In this document: piece after piece, positions 16,426 through 25,814 of the stretch
Position numbering within the stretch: the first letter of the stretch is position 1
How the letters are laid out: every line of letters begins with the position of its first letter
NCBI RefSeq assembly: GCF_037126435.1
Contig: NZ_CP147020.1
Location: 310,001 to 374,000, forward strand
Source of the DNA: Bernardetia sp. ABR2-2B
GTDB taxonomy: Bacteria; Bacteroidota; Bacteroidia; Cytophagales; Bernardetiaceae
Reading direction: 5' to 3'
Length of the DNA: 64,000 nt
Notes under the pieces: model-generated
What the model was told of the DNA's origin: nothing
The model's input: only the letters and a program-made list of their open reading frames with translations
Databases searched by the model: none
Program-made: the position numbers and the translations under genes

Positions 16426-16770
16426 ATGGAAAATAAAGAAACTACAACGCCAACCGTATCGACAAGAGATAGAGTTATTAATGCGATTCAGAGTATTTAT
16501 GACCCAGAAATTCCTGTTGATATTTATGAATTAGGTTTGATTTATGAAATCAATACCGTTGAGCTTGTTCCGAATAATGCAAGTGTTCATATTTTGATGA
16601 CGCTCACTTCTCCAAATTGTCCTTCGGCAGAACAAATTCCTGCTGAAGTAGAAGAAAAAGTAAAAGCTGTGGTAGGAGTAAACGAAGTAAATGTAGAACT
16701 CACTTTTGACCCTCCTTATGAAGCTGAAATGATGTCAGAAGCTGCTCGTTTGCAGCTTGGTTTTATGTAA
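16426..16770 (+). CDS. DUF59 / SUF-associated iron-sulfur assembly protein
   Basis: 114 residues. STRDRVINAIQSIYDPEIPVDIYELGLIYEI and HILMTLTSPNCPSAEQIPAEVEEKV...VNVELTFDPPYEAEMMSEAARLQLGFM are the MIP18/DUF59 signature, with the conserved Cys in TSPNCP and the DPEIPVDIYELGLIY motif of the SUF-associated subgroup (SufT/PaaD-like). These proteins aid maturation or delivery of Fe-S clusters. It lies between sufE and the bacilliredoxin gene on the same strand. Confidence 0.9.
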   Translation: MENKETTTPTVSTRDRVINAIQSIYDPEIPVDIYELGLIYEINTVELVPNNASVHILMTLTSPNCPSAEQIPAEVEEKVKAVVGVNEVNVELTFDPPYEAEMMSEAARLQLGFM

Positions 16771-16786
16771 AACAGTAAAATAGTGA

Positions 16787-16818
16787 GTTGTTGGTGTCGC
16801 TACACTAAGACCAACAAC
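16787..16818. repeat. Hairpin repeat with GGTGTCG loop motif
   Basis: GTTGTTGGT (16787-16795) pairs perfectly with ACCAACAAC (16810-16818). The segment TTGGTGTCGCTACACTAA starting at 16791 recurs with a few changes at 26569 (TTGGTGTCGTTTCGCTAA), so this belongs to a small repeat family. Confidence 0.5.
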
Positions 16819-16883
16819 AGCCAGAAAATGAACAACAAAGCCCTAAGGGTTTAATATAATTCTCAATTTTCAATTAATATATT

Positions 16884-17297
16884 ATGTATCCAGAACATTT
16901 GACTACGCCCATGAAAGGCGAACTTGTAAATATAGGTTTTAAAGATTTAACAACTCCAGAAGCAGTAGAAACAACACTTTCAGAAGATGGAACTACACTT
17001 ATGGTAATTAATTCGGTTTGTGGTTGTGCAGCAGGTGCAGCCCGTCCAGGTGTTCGTATGTCTTTAGAGAAATCAAATAAAAAACCAACTCAACTAGCAA
17101 CTGTTTTTGCAGGTGTTGATAAAGAAGCTGTTGATAAAGTGCGTGAACTTGCGCTTCCTTATCCTCCTTCTTCTCCTTCAATTGCACTTTTTAAAAATGG
17201 CGAAGTAATCCATTTTGTAGAGCGTCATCACATTGAAGGTCGTTCGGCAGAAGCAATTGCAACTCATTTGGCAGCCGTTTATGAAGAACTTTGCTAA
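16884..17297 (+). CDS. Bacilliredoxin BrxA/BrxB family protein
   Basis: 137 residues. [21 protein letters not shown] places the CGC motif at Cys46-Gly-Cys48, and the family ending [47 protein letters not shown] is intact. BrxA-type proteins remove bacillithiol from mixed disulfides on target proteins, so the organism probably makes bacillithiol. The position behind sufE and the DUF59 gene links it to Fe-S assembly under thiol stress. A terminator at 17341-17379 closes the cluster. Confidence 0.93.
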   Translation: MYPEHLTTPMKGELVNIGFKDLTTPEAVETTLSEDGTTLMVINSVCGCAAGAARPGVRMSLEKSNKKPTQLATVFAGVDKEAVDKVRELALPYPPSSPSIALFKNGEVIHFVERHHIEGRSAEAIATHLAAVYEELC

Positions 17298-17340
17298 GTC
17301 AGTTACTAGTTAATTACTGAATACAATTTCAGAAAAATAA

Positions 17341-17379
17341 AAAACCACTTTTAGAAAATAGATTCTAAAAGTGGTTTTT
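17341..17379. terminator. Terminator hairpin, copy 1 of an identical pair
   Basis: AAAACCACTTTTAGA and TCTAAAAGTGGTTTTT pair around AAATAGAT, between the convergent bacilliredoxin and DUF2059-like genes, with A/T-runs on both sides for bidirectional use. The same sequence occurs at 18822-18861. Confidence 0.75.
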
Positions 17380-17400
17380 ACATTTCACAAGAAATTATTA

Positions 17401-18576
17401 TTATTTTATAACAAAACTAACTATTTTTTCTCCAAATGATCCAAATCTATCTCCTTTTTTGTCTTCATTGAGACTAACCTTTAAATCTAGTTTAACCTCT
17501 TCAATGTCGTATTTTGCAATCATCTCTTTTGAAAAAATTACTCTAATTTCTATTTCTTCATTCGTTTTGATTACTTCTTTAGAATAATTTAGATAAGCAA
17601 TAGGCTGACTTACTTCAATATCAGAAATATAAAAATCCTTTTTTCCTGTATTTTTGATTTTAAAAATATAAGGTTTGGATAATTCTTTTTTAGTTTGCTT
17701 GAAGTTTAATTCTTCAGATGAAGTTTTAAATTGTAACTCCTTTTTAGGAGCATTATACTTGACACCAATCCTAATATTCTCTCCTTGACTAGGACGAATA
17801 CTAAAAGAAAAATACCTCTCATTTTCAGCTTTTTCCATATTCAAAATGATGTGCAAATCTCTAGTTTCTCCTACTGCTATGGGTGTATTTCCCCAATAGA
17901 ACTCAATATCATCATCAATTAAAAAGAGAGGTTTTTCAAAAGTAATTTCTTCATCTGAGTTATTTTTGACACGAAGTATTTTAATAATATTTTCATCGCC
18001 ATCTACCTTTCCAAAATCTACAAGTAATGAGCCAATATTATGTTCTTGGTCTATAGAAAAATCTTCTAAGTTAAGTATTTGCAAACCATATTTACTTTTG
18101 AAATCTTTTTCAAAATCTTCTAATTCTTCAGAACTAGACATGTTTTTGTCTCTATCTTCTATTTGTTTTATAATATAAGCATTTGCATTTTGCGACCATT
18201 GTTGTATTGGTAAACCTAACTCTTGTAATAAACTAGGCTGTGTTTCTACTATAAGTCTGCCAGCATCTGAATCAAGCATAGTTATAATAGCATCTATTTG
18301 TTCTTCTGTATATGTTTGTGTGTAGATGGGTGTTACTATATCTATAAATTCTTCAAGAGATTCTGTCTTGAGTTTTCCTTCCAAGTTTTTCCAAAAGCCA
18401 TCAGAAATTGTAGGGTTAGTTTTTTTTTGATATTCTATTGTTCTATCTATGAGGTTCTCTATATTTCTGAGTGTACCGTCTATCTTTAATAATTTTCCTA
18501 CTTTTTCCTCTATAGATTGAGAGTTAGCTTGAAATGTTATAAACACAAACAATAATAACAATGTTGTTTTTTTCAT
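17401..18576 (-). CDS. Secreted DUF2059-like protein with Ig-like C-terminal domains
   Basis: 391 residues with a signal peptide (residues 1-19, ending FQANSQ). Residues about 20-140 (LLKIDGTLRNIENLIDRTIEYQKKTN...YTEEQIDAIITMLDSDAGRLIVETQPSL) have the helical pattern and the T.EE...I..F..S..G...... signature of DUF2059. From about residue 165 the protein is beta-rich with DUF1573-like strands (GSLLVDFGKVDGDENIIKILRVKNNSDEEITFEKP; YIFKIKNTGKKDFYISDIEVSQP), suggesting two Ig-type domains. A periplasmic or surface role is likely; the function is unknown. Identical terminator hairpins lie on both sides of the gene. Confidence 0.65.
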   Translation of the reverse strand: MKKTTLLLLFVFITFQANSQSIEEKVGKLLKIDGTLRNIENLIDRTIEYQKKTNPTISDGFWKNLEGKLKTESLEEFIDIVTPIYTQTYTEEQIDAIITMLDSDAGRLIVETQPSLLQELGLPIQQWSQNANAYIIKQIEDRDKNMSSSEELEDFEKDFKSKYGLQILNLEDFSIDQEHNIGSLLVDFGKVDGDENIIKILRVKNNSDEEITFEKPLFLIDDDIEFYWGNTPIAVGETRDLHIILNMEKAENERYFSFSIRPSQGENIRIGVKYNAPKKELQFKTSSEELNFKQTKKELSKPYIFKIKNTGKKDFYISDIEVSQPIAYLNYSKEVIKTNEEIEIRVIFSKEMIAKYDIEEVKLDLKVSLNEDKKGDRFGSFGEKIVSFVIK

Positions 18577-18668
18577 GATTGTAATAATGGAAAATAAATA
18601 ATGTTTTTTTATTCTGAATAATTGAATAAAAAGAGTTTTAGGGTTTAAATTTATACAAATATATTGCT

Positions 18669-18761
18669 TTATATTTTTAATGCTAAATATTCTTTCATAA
18701 TCTCTGTACCATTATTGGCTTTAGTTTCGGTTTGCCAACAAAATACACTTCTGCTGTTCAT
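18669..18761 (-). pseudogene. Possible 30-residue ORF or gene remnant
   Basis: ATG at 18761 to TAA at 18669. The peptide (MNSRSVFCWQTETKANN, then GTEIMKEYLALKI) has a balanced composition unlike random translation of AT-rich spacer, and the frame is open for seven more codons upstream with no good start. It could be the tail of a lost gene or a small protein. No family is recognised. Confidence 0.25.
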
Positions 18762-18821
18762 TACAAAGTTATCCTTGCTTGGCAGTTATCAGTAAAGAGT
18801 AATTAATTATTTATTTAACAA

Positions 18822-18861
18822 AAAACCACTTTTAGAAAATAGATTCTAAAAGTGGTTTTTT
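18822..18861. terminator. Terminator hairpin, copy 2 of an identical pair
   Basis: Identical over 38 bases to 17341-17378. Here it follows, on the minus strand, the stop of the ABC permease/M1 peptidase gene at 18881. Confidence 0.75.
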
Positions 18862-18880
18862 GTTGGGTTTTTAAAAAAGG

Positions 18881-21800
18881 CTATTCTTTCTCTACTTTTT
18901 CTACATTATCGTCTGGATGACGGTCGATGAGTTTGTTAAGTGGGTCAATTCCTGCTTTTACAGGTTTTCCTTTTACCTTAACAGTAATCGTAGAGTTTTC
19001 CTTCGTAATTTGATGCTTTTCAAAATACAAAAGAGGAGCAAATTTGTACCCTTCTGCATTGGCTTCTGCTGGTTCTTTTCCATAAACTCCAATATCAACC
19101 CATTCTGTCAGAGGAAGTTCAGTTTCATTTCCTAAAGAATCGGCTACTGTCTTTTTACTAGAAAGTTCTAAAGTAACTTCATACATATCGTCTCCTAATT
19201 CCTTGTAAGTTGCTTTTTCAGTTTTATTTTCATAGAAAGTAATGCTTTCTACCAAATCTGTAATTAAATATTGAAGTGAATCTGGTGTAACAGCTTTTAT
19301 TTCGTTAGTCAAATCTGTCGTAATCGGATAATCTCCTTCTGAAAACTTCCATTTTTTGAGGTAATTTTGAAGAGCAAGGTTGATTTTTTCTTCTCCAATA
19401 TAATCTTGCAGAGCAAACATAACCAACGAACCTTTTCGATAATGAATATACTGTTGCCCTTCTACCAAATCTAAAGGAAGTTCTTTTTTGCGTTCTCTTG
19501 CTCTTCCTCTCAAATAGCTTTCAAGCTCATACTTCAAAAACTTTTGAATCATTTCTTTTGGATATTTATTTTTCATTACCATAAGTGCAGAATATTGCGA
19601 AAGCGTTTCAGAAAGCATCGAACTTCCCTGTACAGGAGCTTCTGTTACTTGATGCCCCCACCATTGGTGTGCTGTTTCATGTGCCGTTACGTAATAATTC
19701 ATATCAATATCATCGGCTTTCATATCTAGCATAAAACCAATTTCTTCTGAATAAGGAACAGTATTGGCAAACGATTGAGCAAAAGATTGATAACGTGGAA
19801 ACTCAATAATACGCAACTGACGATGCTGATACTCTGAAAAATTAGCTGAAAAATAACTCAAAGCATCTTTCATTCCGTTCATCATCCTATCCAAATTGGC
19901 TGTATGTTCTTTGTGATAATAGATTTCAAGACTTACCTCTTTTTGATTTCCATTCGAATCTGCTTCTGACTTCCAAACATCTTTCATTACTTCATATCTA
20001 CCTGATTGCATCGCATAAAAATTAGCCATCGGAGCATCCATTTTGTAATGAAAATAACGCCTGTCATTTTCTGTCCATTCTTTCTGTAAATAACCGGGGG
20101 CAATTGCAATTTGGTCTGGCGATGTACTCAAAACAATTTCAAAATCAATCATATCGGCATCGTTACCAAAAAGATTATGTGAATGGAATTTTTCTTCTTC
20201 ACGAGCAGGTACACGTTCTTTTTCAGGTAAATCATATTCTTTACGCTTATCATCACTTCCTAACTCATAACCTTCATTATATCCTAAAGAGGGAAAAAAG
20301 CTATTATTAAAGAATGTTCCATTTTCTACTACATTAGTATTGCTTCCACGAGTTACAAAACCTTCTGTTTCCAAAACCATTTTGAAATCAAGTTTCACAG
20401 TTTCGTTAGGTTGTAGAGGTTTTGCAAGTGTGTAGATACTGTAATTAAATTCTTTGAACTCATCTTTCAGACCAGCTTCTTTTGAGAATTTGAGATACTC
20501 TGTTCTGATATTTCCCCTATCTCCTTTTTGAATATGAATATCTTTGATAGGTTTATCAGTTTTGTTTTTGAGCATAAAATAACCTTCTACAGTTACATCT
20601 CTTTCTTCTGGATAAATATCAACTTTAAGATTGGCAGCTGTTATTTTTGGTAACTCTACATCTTTAAATTGTTTCAAGCTTTGTTCGTATGCTACTTGTT
20701 GTTTTTCTCGGTCTTCTGAATTTTGATACTCATTTAAAACATTTACATTGTAAAAAGCAAATGAACCCAAAAATACGACAGCTACAAAACTTACTACCAA
20801 ACCTGCTACCCACGTATTATTGATTCTGAATTTGCCAATTTCATAACGAGTCTTGATATTTGTTTCTGTTCCTCTTACTGAAAAATAAATAGCTAAGAAT
20901 AACAAAACAATAGAAAACATAATCCAATAGGCACTCATCCACGAAAAAGGAGTTACAAAATGTCCAAAAGTATTCATATCCGAATATGTTCCTAAGTTCA
21001 TTCCACTTCCAAAATGAAATAATGGATGTTCTACATTAATAGAAGAAAGTATAGCATCTCCAATAAAAATAACAATCATTGCAGCAAAACCAATAAACTT
21101 ATTATTGACCATTACCTGTATAAAAAAGCCAAGTAGCGTATAAATGATAAGCATTGAAAGTGTATCTGTAAATAAGGTTTTGAGGTAGAGTCCAATTTCA
21201 AAGTTATAATAGCCTTTCGAAATTTGTATCAAAATTCCTGTCAGAATGAGCATCAAAATAAGAACAGAATAGGACAAAACAAGCGCAAAAAATTTACTGA
21301 CAATTCCTATCCAAGTTTGCGTAGGAAGTGCATCTAAAATCAAATTCATTTTTGCTTCTCTCTCTTTCCATACTAACTCACCTGTATAAAAAACAGCAAT
21401 AATCAAGAAAAACAAAGTAAACTGACCTTGAATTAGCTCAAGAACAGAGTAAGTTGTTGGAAAAGAATATGCACCATAAAGCCTGTTCATGTTCATTGAA
21501 GCTGCAAAAGTCATAAGCACTCCTGCAATCACAACAGCCAAAAAAGGAACTTCTTTAAAGAGATTTTTGAAGTAAAAAACAGTCAATCTCATTACGTGTT
21601 GAATCGTTGCACCAAAACCAAAGTTTAGGTTTACTTTAGGAAGGTTGGTAAGTGCAATTGGCGTGGCAATAGTCTTTTTCTCTGCTTTTGGCTTACGTAA
21701 ACTCTGACGAACAACACGAAACGCAAATATTTTGTATAAAATAAATAAGGATACAAAAGAAATAGAGAGCCATAACAAACGATTATAGAGAACAAAACCA

Positions 21801-22507
21801 GAAAGCTGTGCCGTTTGAGAGTTTTGTTGTGTGATAGACCAATACTCTGTCTGTCTTTGAAAAGCTGAAATACCGAATGGGTCAAGCCAAGCTACAATAT
21901 CTTTGTATTCTAAAGAGCTAGAAAGATTAAGGGCAACAATATAAAGCACTAAAAGCAAAATTCCTTGTGTATAAACAACAAGCATTTTACGACTCAAAGC
22001 TCCACCAGCAAACATAATTGTTCCACTAATAAAAAGATTAGTTATACCAAAAAGCAAAAAGGGTTGCAAATAATGCCACAGATTGAACGCCAAAAAACGG
22101 TCAGGATTTGAAAAAGATTTGAAATAACCTAATGTCATTCCAAAAAAAGCACCACTAAAAACAAAAACCAAAACAATGAAAGACCCTATAAAACGACCAA
22201 ATAGATAATCTCGTTTTGTAATAGGTGTGGTAAAGAACATCGAATGTGTTTTGTGTTCAAAATCACGTAAAACACCCACTCCCATAATTGCCGAAACAAT
22301 CATACTAAAGAATGCTGTGATAATAAGAATTGTATTGGTAAGGGCAACAGGAGCATTAATCTTTACTTGTCCTGAAGCATTACCAATTTGTAAGTCATCA
22401 CTCCACATTGCAATAAATGTGAGTAAAAATAAAATAGTAAAGTAAAGATAGGTAGCTGGACGCTTAACTCTATATTTGAGTTCGAAACGAATGACTTCTA
22501 GTAACAT
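18881..22507 (-). CDS. ABC transporter permease fused to M1-family aminopeptidase
   Basis: 1208 residues. The first ~560 residues hold about twelve membrane helices in two sets of six, separated by a loop with KPKAEKKTIATPI and the second set starting FYFKNLFKEVPFLAVVIAGV; this is an ABC-2-type permease duplicated in one chain. From about residue 590 a periplasmic beta-domain follows, then the M1 gluzincin site HETAHQWWGHQV near residue 943 with the downstream Glu in SSMLSETLSQYSALMVM. The protein ends in a charged tail. It should act with the ATPase encoded 85 bases upstream. Such permease-peptidase fusions are known in Bacteroidota; substrate is unknown. Confidence 0.88.
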   Translation of the reverse strand: MLLEVIRFELKYRVKRPATYLYFTILFLLTFIAMWSDDLQIGNASGQVKINAPVALTNTILIITAFFSMIVSAIMGVGVLRDFEHKTHSMFFTTPITKRDYLFGRFIGSFIVLVFVFSGAFFGMTLGYFKSFSNPDRFLAFNLWHYLQPFLLFGITNLFISGTIMFAGGALSRKMLVVYTQGILLLVLYIVALNLSSSLEYKDIVAWLDPFGISAFQRQTEYWSITQQNSQTAQLSGFVLYNRLLWLSISFVSLFILYKIFAFRVVRQSLRKPKAEKKTIATPIALTNLPKVNLNFGFGATIQHVMRLTVFYFKNLFKEVPFLAVVIAGVLMTFAASMNMNRLYGAYSFPTTYSVLELIQGQFTLFFLIIAVFYTGELVWKEREAKMNLILDALPTQTWIGIVSKFFALVLSYSVLILMLILTGILIQISKGYYNFEIGLYLKTLFTDTLSMLIIYTLLGFFIQVMVNNKFIGFAAMIVIFIGDAILSSINVEHPLFHFGSGMNLGTYSDMNTFGHFVTPFSWMSAYWIMFSIVLLFLAIYFSVRGTETNIKTRYEIGKFRINNTWVAGLVVSFVAVVFLGSFAFYNVNVLNEYQNSEDREKQQVAYEQSLKQFKDVELPKITAANLKVDIYPEERDVTVEGYFMLKNKTDKPIKDIHIQKGDRGNIRTEYLKFSKEAGLKDEFKEFNYSIYTLAKPLQPNETVKLDFKMVLETEGFVTRGSNTNVVENGTFFNNSFFPSLGYNEGYELGSDDKRKEYDLPEKERVPAREEEKFHSHNLFGNDADMIDFEIVLSTSPDQIAIAPGYLQKEWTENDRRYFHYKMDAPMANFYAMQSGRYEVMKDVWKSEADSNGNQKEVSLEIYYHKEHTANLDRMMNGMKDALSYFSANFSEYQHRQLRIIEFPRYQSFAQSFANTVPYSEEIGFMLDMKADDIDMNYYVTAHETAHQWWGHQVTEAPVQGSSMLSETLSQYSALMVMKNKYPKEMIQKFLKYELESYLRGRARERKKELPLDLVEGQQYIHYRKGSLVMFALQDYIGEEKINLALQNYLKKWKFSEGDYPITTDLTNEIKAVTPDSLQYLITDLVESITFYENKTEKATYKELGDDMYEVTLELSSKKTVADSLGNETELPLTEWVDIGVYGKEPAEANAEGYKFAPLLYFEKHQITKENSTITVKVKGKPVKAGIDPLNKLIDRHPDDNVEKVEKE

Positions 22508-22591
22508 GAGAATTGGGAATTAGGAAATGGAGGTTGGAAATTAGGAAATTTCAATGAAATTAATACTATTCCTAAAATCTGAATTTTAAAT

Positions 22592-23494
22592 TTATTTACT
22601 GGTAACTGCTAACTGATGATTACTAATTGTATTAAAATAAACATCTTCTAAATCTGCTTCTACTATTTCAAAACCTTCTTCTGGCTGCGATTCTGAAAAG
22701 ACGTGAATAACTGGTTTCCCTGCACTCATCCTATCCGAAATTACATTCATTCGTTTTTGGTAGGCTTCTACTTCACTTCTCTCAATTCGTTTTCTCCAAA
22801 CTTTATTTTCCAAACTTTCAATGGCTTTGAGTGGATGAACTTGTAATAAAACCTCTCCTTTATTAATAATTGCCATATCAGTGCAAAGTTCTTTTACGTC
22901 ATCTACAATATGTGTAGAAAGAATAACAATCGTATTTTCTCCTAGTTCACTTAAAAGATTATGAAAGCGATTTCGTTCTGCTGGGTCTAGTCCTGCTGTG
23001 GGTTCATCTACAATAATAAGCTCTGGGTTGGCAAGAAGTGCTTGAGCAATTCCGAAACGCTGTTTCATTCCTCCACTAAAACCTCCTAAGTTTTTCTTTC
23101 TCTTGTCATATAAATTTGTTTTGTTCAAAAGAGCATGTACAACTTCTTTTCGTTCAGCTTTATTTGTAATTCCTTTCAATACTGCCAAATGGTCTAACAA
23201 AACCTCTGCACTTACTTTTGGATAAACACCAAACTCTTGTGGAAGATAACCAACAATAGAACGAACTTTGTCTTTTTCTTCTAACACATTTATTTCTGCT
23301 TTGGAAGAAGCAAAACTAATTGTTCCACTATCTGCTTCTTGAAGTGTAGCAATAGTTCTCATAAGTGATGATTTCCCTGCTCCATTAGGTCCTAGAAGAC
23401 CAAACATTCCTTTGTTGATAGTTAGAGAAACATTAGAAAGAGCTTGTACGCCGTTTGCGTAAGTTTTATTTAGATTCTTGATTATCAGTTGCAT
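22592..23494 (-). CDS. ABC transporter ATP-binding protein
   Basis: 300 residues. Walker A GPNGAGKSS at 35-43, Q-loop region YLPQEFGVYPKVSAEVLLDHLAVLKGI, signature FSGGMKQR, Walker B LIIVDEPTAGLDP and the switch His in ILSTHIVDDV are all intact. The C-terminal ~75 residues (HPLKAIESLENKVWRK...EADLEDVYFNTI) form the DUF4162-like extension of drug/Na+ exporter ATPases. It is the upstream partner of the permease/M1 fusion. Confidence 0.93.
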   Translation of the reverse strand: MQLIIKNLNKTYANGVQALSNVSLTINKGMFGLLGPNGAGKSSLMRTIATLQEADSGTISFASSKAEINVLEEKDKVRSIVGYLPQEFGVYPKVSAEVLLDHLAVLKGITNKAERKEVVHALLNKTNLYDKRKKNLGGFSGGMKQRFGIAQALLANPELIIVDEPTAGLDPAERNRFHNLLSELGENTIVILSTHIVDDVKELCTDMAIINKGEVLLQVHPLKAIESLENKVWRKRIERSEVEAYQKRMNVISDRMSAGKPVIHVFSESQPEEGFEIVEADLEDVYFNTISNHQLAVTSK

Positions 23495-23904
23495 AAAAAG
23501 TAGTTGAGTGATTAATAATATTTTTGATTCAGCCTTAATAGATTCTGTTTTTTCTTACAAGTTGCATATCAAGTATGAAAGTTACAGTTTTTAAGAAAAA
23601 TTTTATTTTGTATAACTAAACGTTATCACGGTTATTTTTGTATGTCGGTCTTCCAAATTGACTAAAACAAATAAAGGCTGTTTTTTTGTGTCAGACAGGA
23701 TGTCTGAATTACCCCTCTAAAATAACACACTAATAATTTCTAGTTATATCAAAATTTTGTATTTTTGTTTGATATTAAAGTATTACTATCAAAGAATATT
23801 TTTTTTATACTCGCTCAAAAAGTAAAACATTGATTCCCTAAAGTATTTCTAACTAATTGGAAGTAGTATTAAAAAGGTATCAAAATGCTGCTCACTAATT
23901 TTAA
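23495..23904. other. 410-base divergent promoter region with one hairpin
   Basis: Between the divergent ATPase and SulP genes. It contains no ORF longer than 20 codons. TCAGAC (23691-23696) and GTCTGA (23702-23707) form a small perfect hairpin with a 5-base loop and a rise in G+C. The rest is AT-rich and probably holds both promoters; no convincing TAnnTTTG box was fixed. Confidence 0.5.
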
Positions 23905-25650
23905 ATGATGCCCAATTCGTTTTTGAATGCTAATAAAGACCTAAAAACTAAAAAAATACCTTATTCCAAACTCACACTTTTTGGGAACTTAAAACACGAT
24001 ATTCCTGCTGGGTTAGTTGTTTTTTTGGTAGCCCTTCCTCTTTGTCTCGGAATTGCTGTGGCTTCAGATGCACCTGCTTTTTCTGGTATCGTTGCTGGAA
24101 TTTTGGGTGGTTTAGTTGTGCCTCTAATTAGCCGTTCTGCGATGGGAGTTAGTGGTCCTGCTGCTGGTCTTACTGCTGTTGTGGTTTTAGGAATTGCAGA
24201 TACAGGCAGTTTTGAACTTTTTTTGTTAGCTGTTTTTTTAGGAGGACTTTTTCAGCTTATACTTTTTTTAATACAAGCAGGAACAATTGCTTATTTTTTG
24301 CCTTCCTCTGTTTTGAAGGGAATGCTTGCAGGTATCGGAATGATTCTGATTCTCAAACAACTTCCATATGCACTTGGCTATGATGTAGAAGCTTTTAGCG
24401 AAGATGAGTTTTGGATTTGGGGAACAGATAAAAATGCCATTACAATGATTTTGGCAGCATTAAAAAATACTTCCAAGAATCTCAATGCAATTATTATAAC
24501 TCTTTCAAGTTTGTTTGTCTTGATTGTTTGGGATAAAATAACATTTCTCAAAAAAATATCATTTCTTCCTGCTGCTCTGATGACTGTTGTGATAGGAACA
24601 TTAATTAATGAAATGTATCATATCTTTGAGTCTTCTGCTCTTTCTCCTTTGGCTTCCTCGCATTTGGTAGATTTACCAATGACAAACGAGCTAAAAAATC
24701 TTTCTATTCAATCTATTTCTGCTTTAGAATTTATAAAAATATCACTTTCTAATTTTTGGCAACAGTTTACTTTTCCTAATTTTTCGCTTTGGTTAGAACA
24801 TATCAAGGATTGGGATATTTGGGTTTTGGCTTTTACTATTGGGATTATAGCAAGTATAGAATCACTCTTGACCGTTGAGGCTGTTGATAAATTAGATCCT
24901 TATAAAAGAAATTCTCCACTCAATCGTGAACTTTTGGCGCAAGGTGTGGCAAATATGATTGCAGGTCTTGTGGGTTCGATTCCTATTACGGCAGTTATTG
25001 TAAGGAGTACGGCAAGTATTGAATCTGGTGGACGAACTCGTATGGTAGCAATCATACACAGTTTATTCTTACTCATTTCAGTGGTTTTTATTAGTCAATA
25101 TCTCAATCATATTCCACTTGCTAGTTTGGCAGCCATACTTTTAGTGGTAGGTTACAAACTTATCAAACCTTCTATTGTAAAAGAAGTTTATCAAAAAGGA
25201 AGAGAGCAGTTTTTACCTTTTATAGTAACAGCGATAGTTATTTTGTTCTCTGATTTACTTATCGGAATACTGATAGGAATTGCAGTAGGTTTCTTTTTCA
25301 TTATTCGTGCTAACATCAGAACAGCAATTTCAATTAAGCAAGTAGGGAGAGATGAAAATTACTTCGAAATTATTTTTAATAAAGATTTATCTTTTGTGAA
25401 TCGTGCTTTTTTGAGAGATATTTTTGTAAAAGTACCTGACCATACTTTTTTAATTATAGATGGAACGAAAGCAAACTTTATTGATAAAGACATTGAAGAT
25501 ACTATCAAAAATTTTATAAAAGAAGCAGAGCAGCACGATATTGCAGTAACTCTAAAAAATGTAGCTTTTGTAAGCTCGGAAGAAGCTATAAAAGAACATG
25601 AAAAGAAAAATAGTAGTGATAAACGTTTTGAAGAAAAAGCATTATTATAA
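23905..25650 (+). CDS. SulP family inorganic anion transporter
   Basis: 581 residues. The N-terminus KHDIPAGLVVFLVALPLCLGIAVASDAPAFSGIVAGILGGLVVPL is the SulP signature, followed by about a dozen helices including MGVSGPAAGLTAVVVLGI, LLTVEAVDKLDPYKRNSPLNRELLAQGVANMIAGLVGSIPITAVIVRSTASIESGGRTR. The last ~100 residues (EIIFNKDLSFVNRAFLRDIFVKVPDHTFLIIDGTKANFIDKDI) form a STAS domain. Typical substrates are sulfate, bicarbonate or chloride; no carbonic anhydrase gene is adjacent to point to bicarbonate. Two ATGs lie back to back at the start (23905 and 23908). Confidence 0.93.
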   Translation: MMPNSFLNANKDLKTKKIPYSKLTLFGNLKHDIPAGLVVFLVALPLCLGIAVASDAPAFSGIVAGILGGLVVPLISRSAMGVSGPAAGLTAVVVLGIADTGSFELFLLAVFLGGLFQLILFLIQAGTIAYFLPSSVLKGMLAGIGMILILKQLPYALGYDVEAFSEDEFWIWGTDKNAITMILAALKNTSKNLNAIIITLSSLFVLIVWDKITFLKKISFLPAALMTVVIGTLINEMYHIFESSALSPLASSHLVDLPMTNELKNLSIQSISALEFIKISLSNFWQQFTFPNFSLWLEHIKDWDIWVLAFTIGIIASIESLLTVEAVDKLDPYKRNSPLNRELLAQGVANMIAGLVGSIPITAVIVRSTASIESGGRTRMVAIIHSLFLLISVVFISQYLNHIPLASLAAILLVVGYKLIKPSIVKEVYQKGREQFLPFIVTAIVILFSDLLIGILIGIAVGFFFIIRANIRTAISIKQVGRDENYFEIIFNKDLSFVNRAFLRDIFVKVPDHTFLIIDGTKANFIDKDIEDTIKNFIKEAEQHDIAVTLKNVAFVSSEEAIKEHEKKNSSDKRFEEKALL

Positions 25651-25814
25651 TTAAAAAATAAAACCTATCATAGAAATAAAATAAATTATGTCAAAATCTT
25701 ATTTAGATTTCTCTCTTTTGTTGGTTTTTTTAGCAAAGCAACACCGATAAATACATAAATTTTTAAATTGAACAAAGCTAGTATTAGCAAAATTACCTTT
25801 AATCATCAAATATA

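Larger units (their letters stand above)
18577..18880. other. 304-base gap: short ORF remnant, AACTGATAACTG-type motif and terminator
   Basis: Mostly AT-rich. On the minus strand 18669-18761 encodes a 30-residue open frame in a slightly more G+C-rich patch. At 18782-18796 lies GCAGTTATCAGTAAA, a motif that recurs in other gaps. The terminator of the peptidase gene occupies 18822-18861. Confidence 0.6.
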
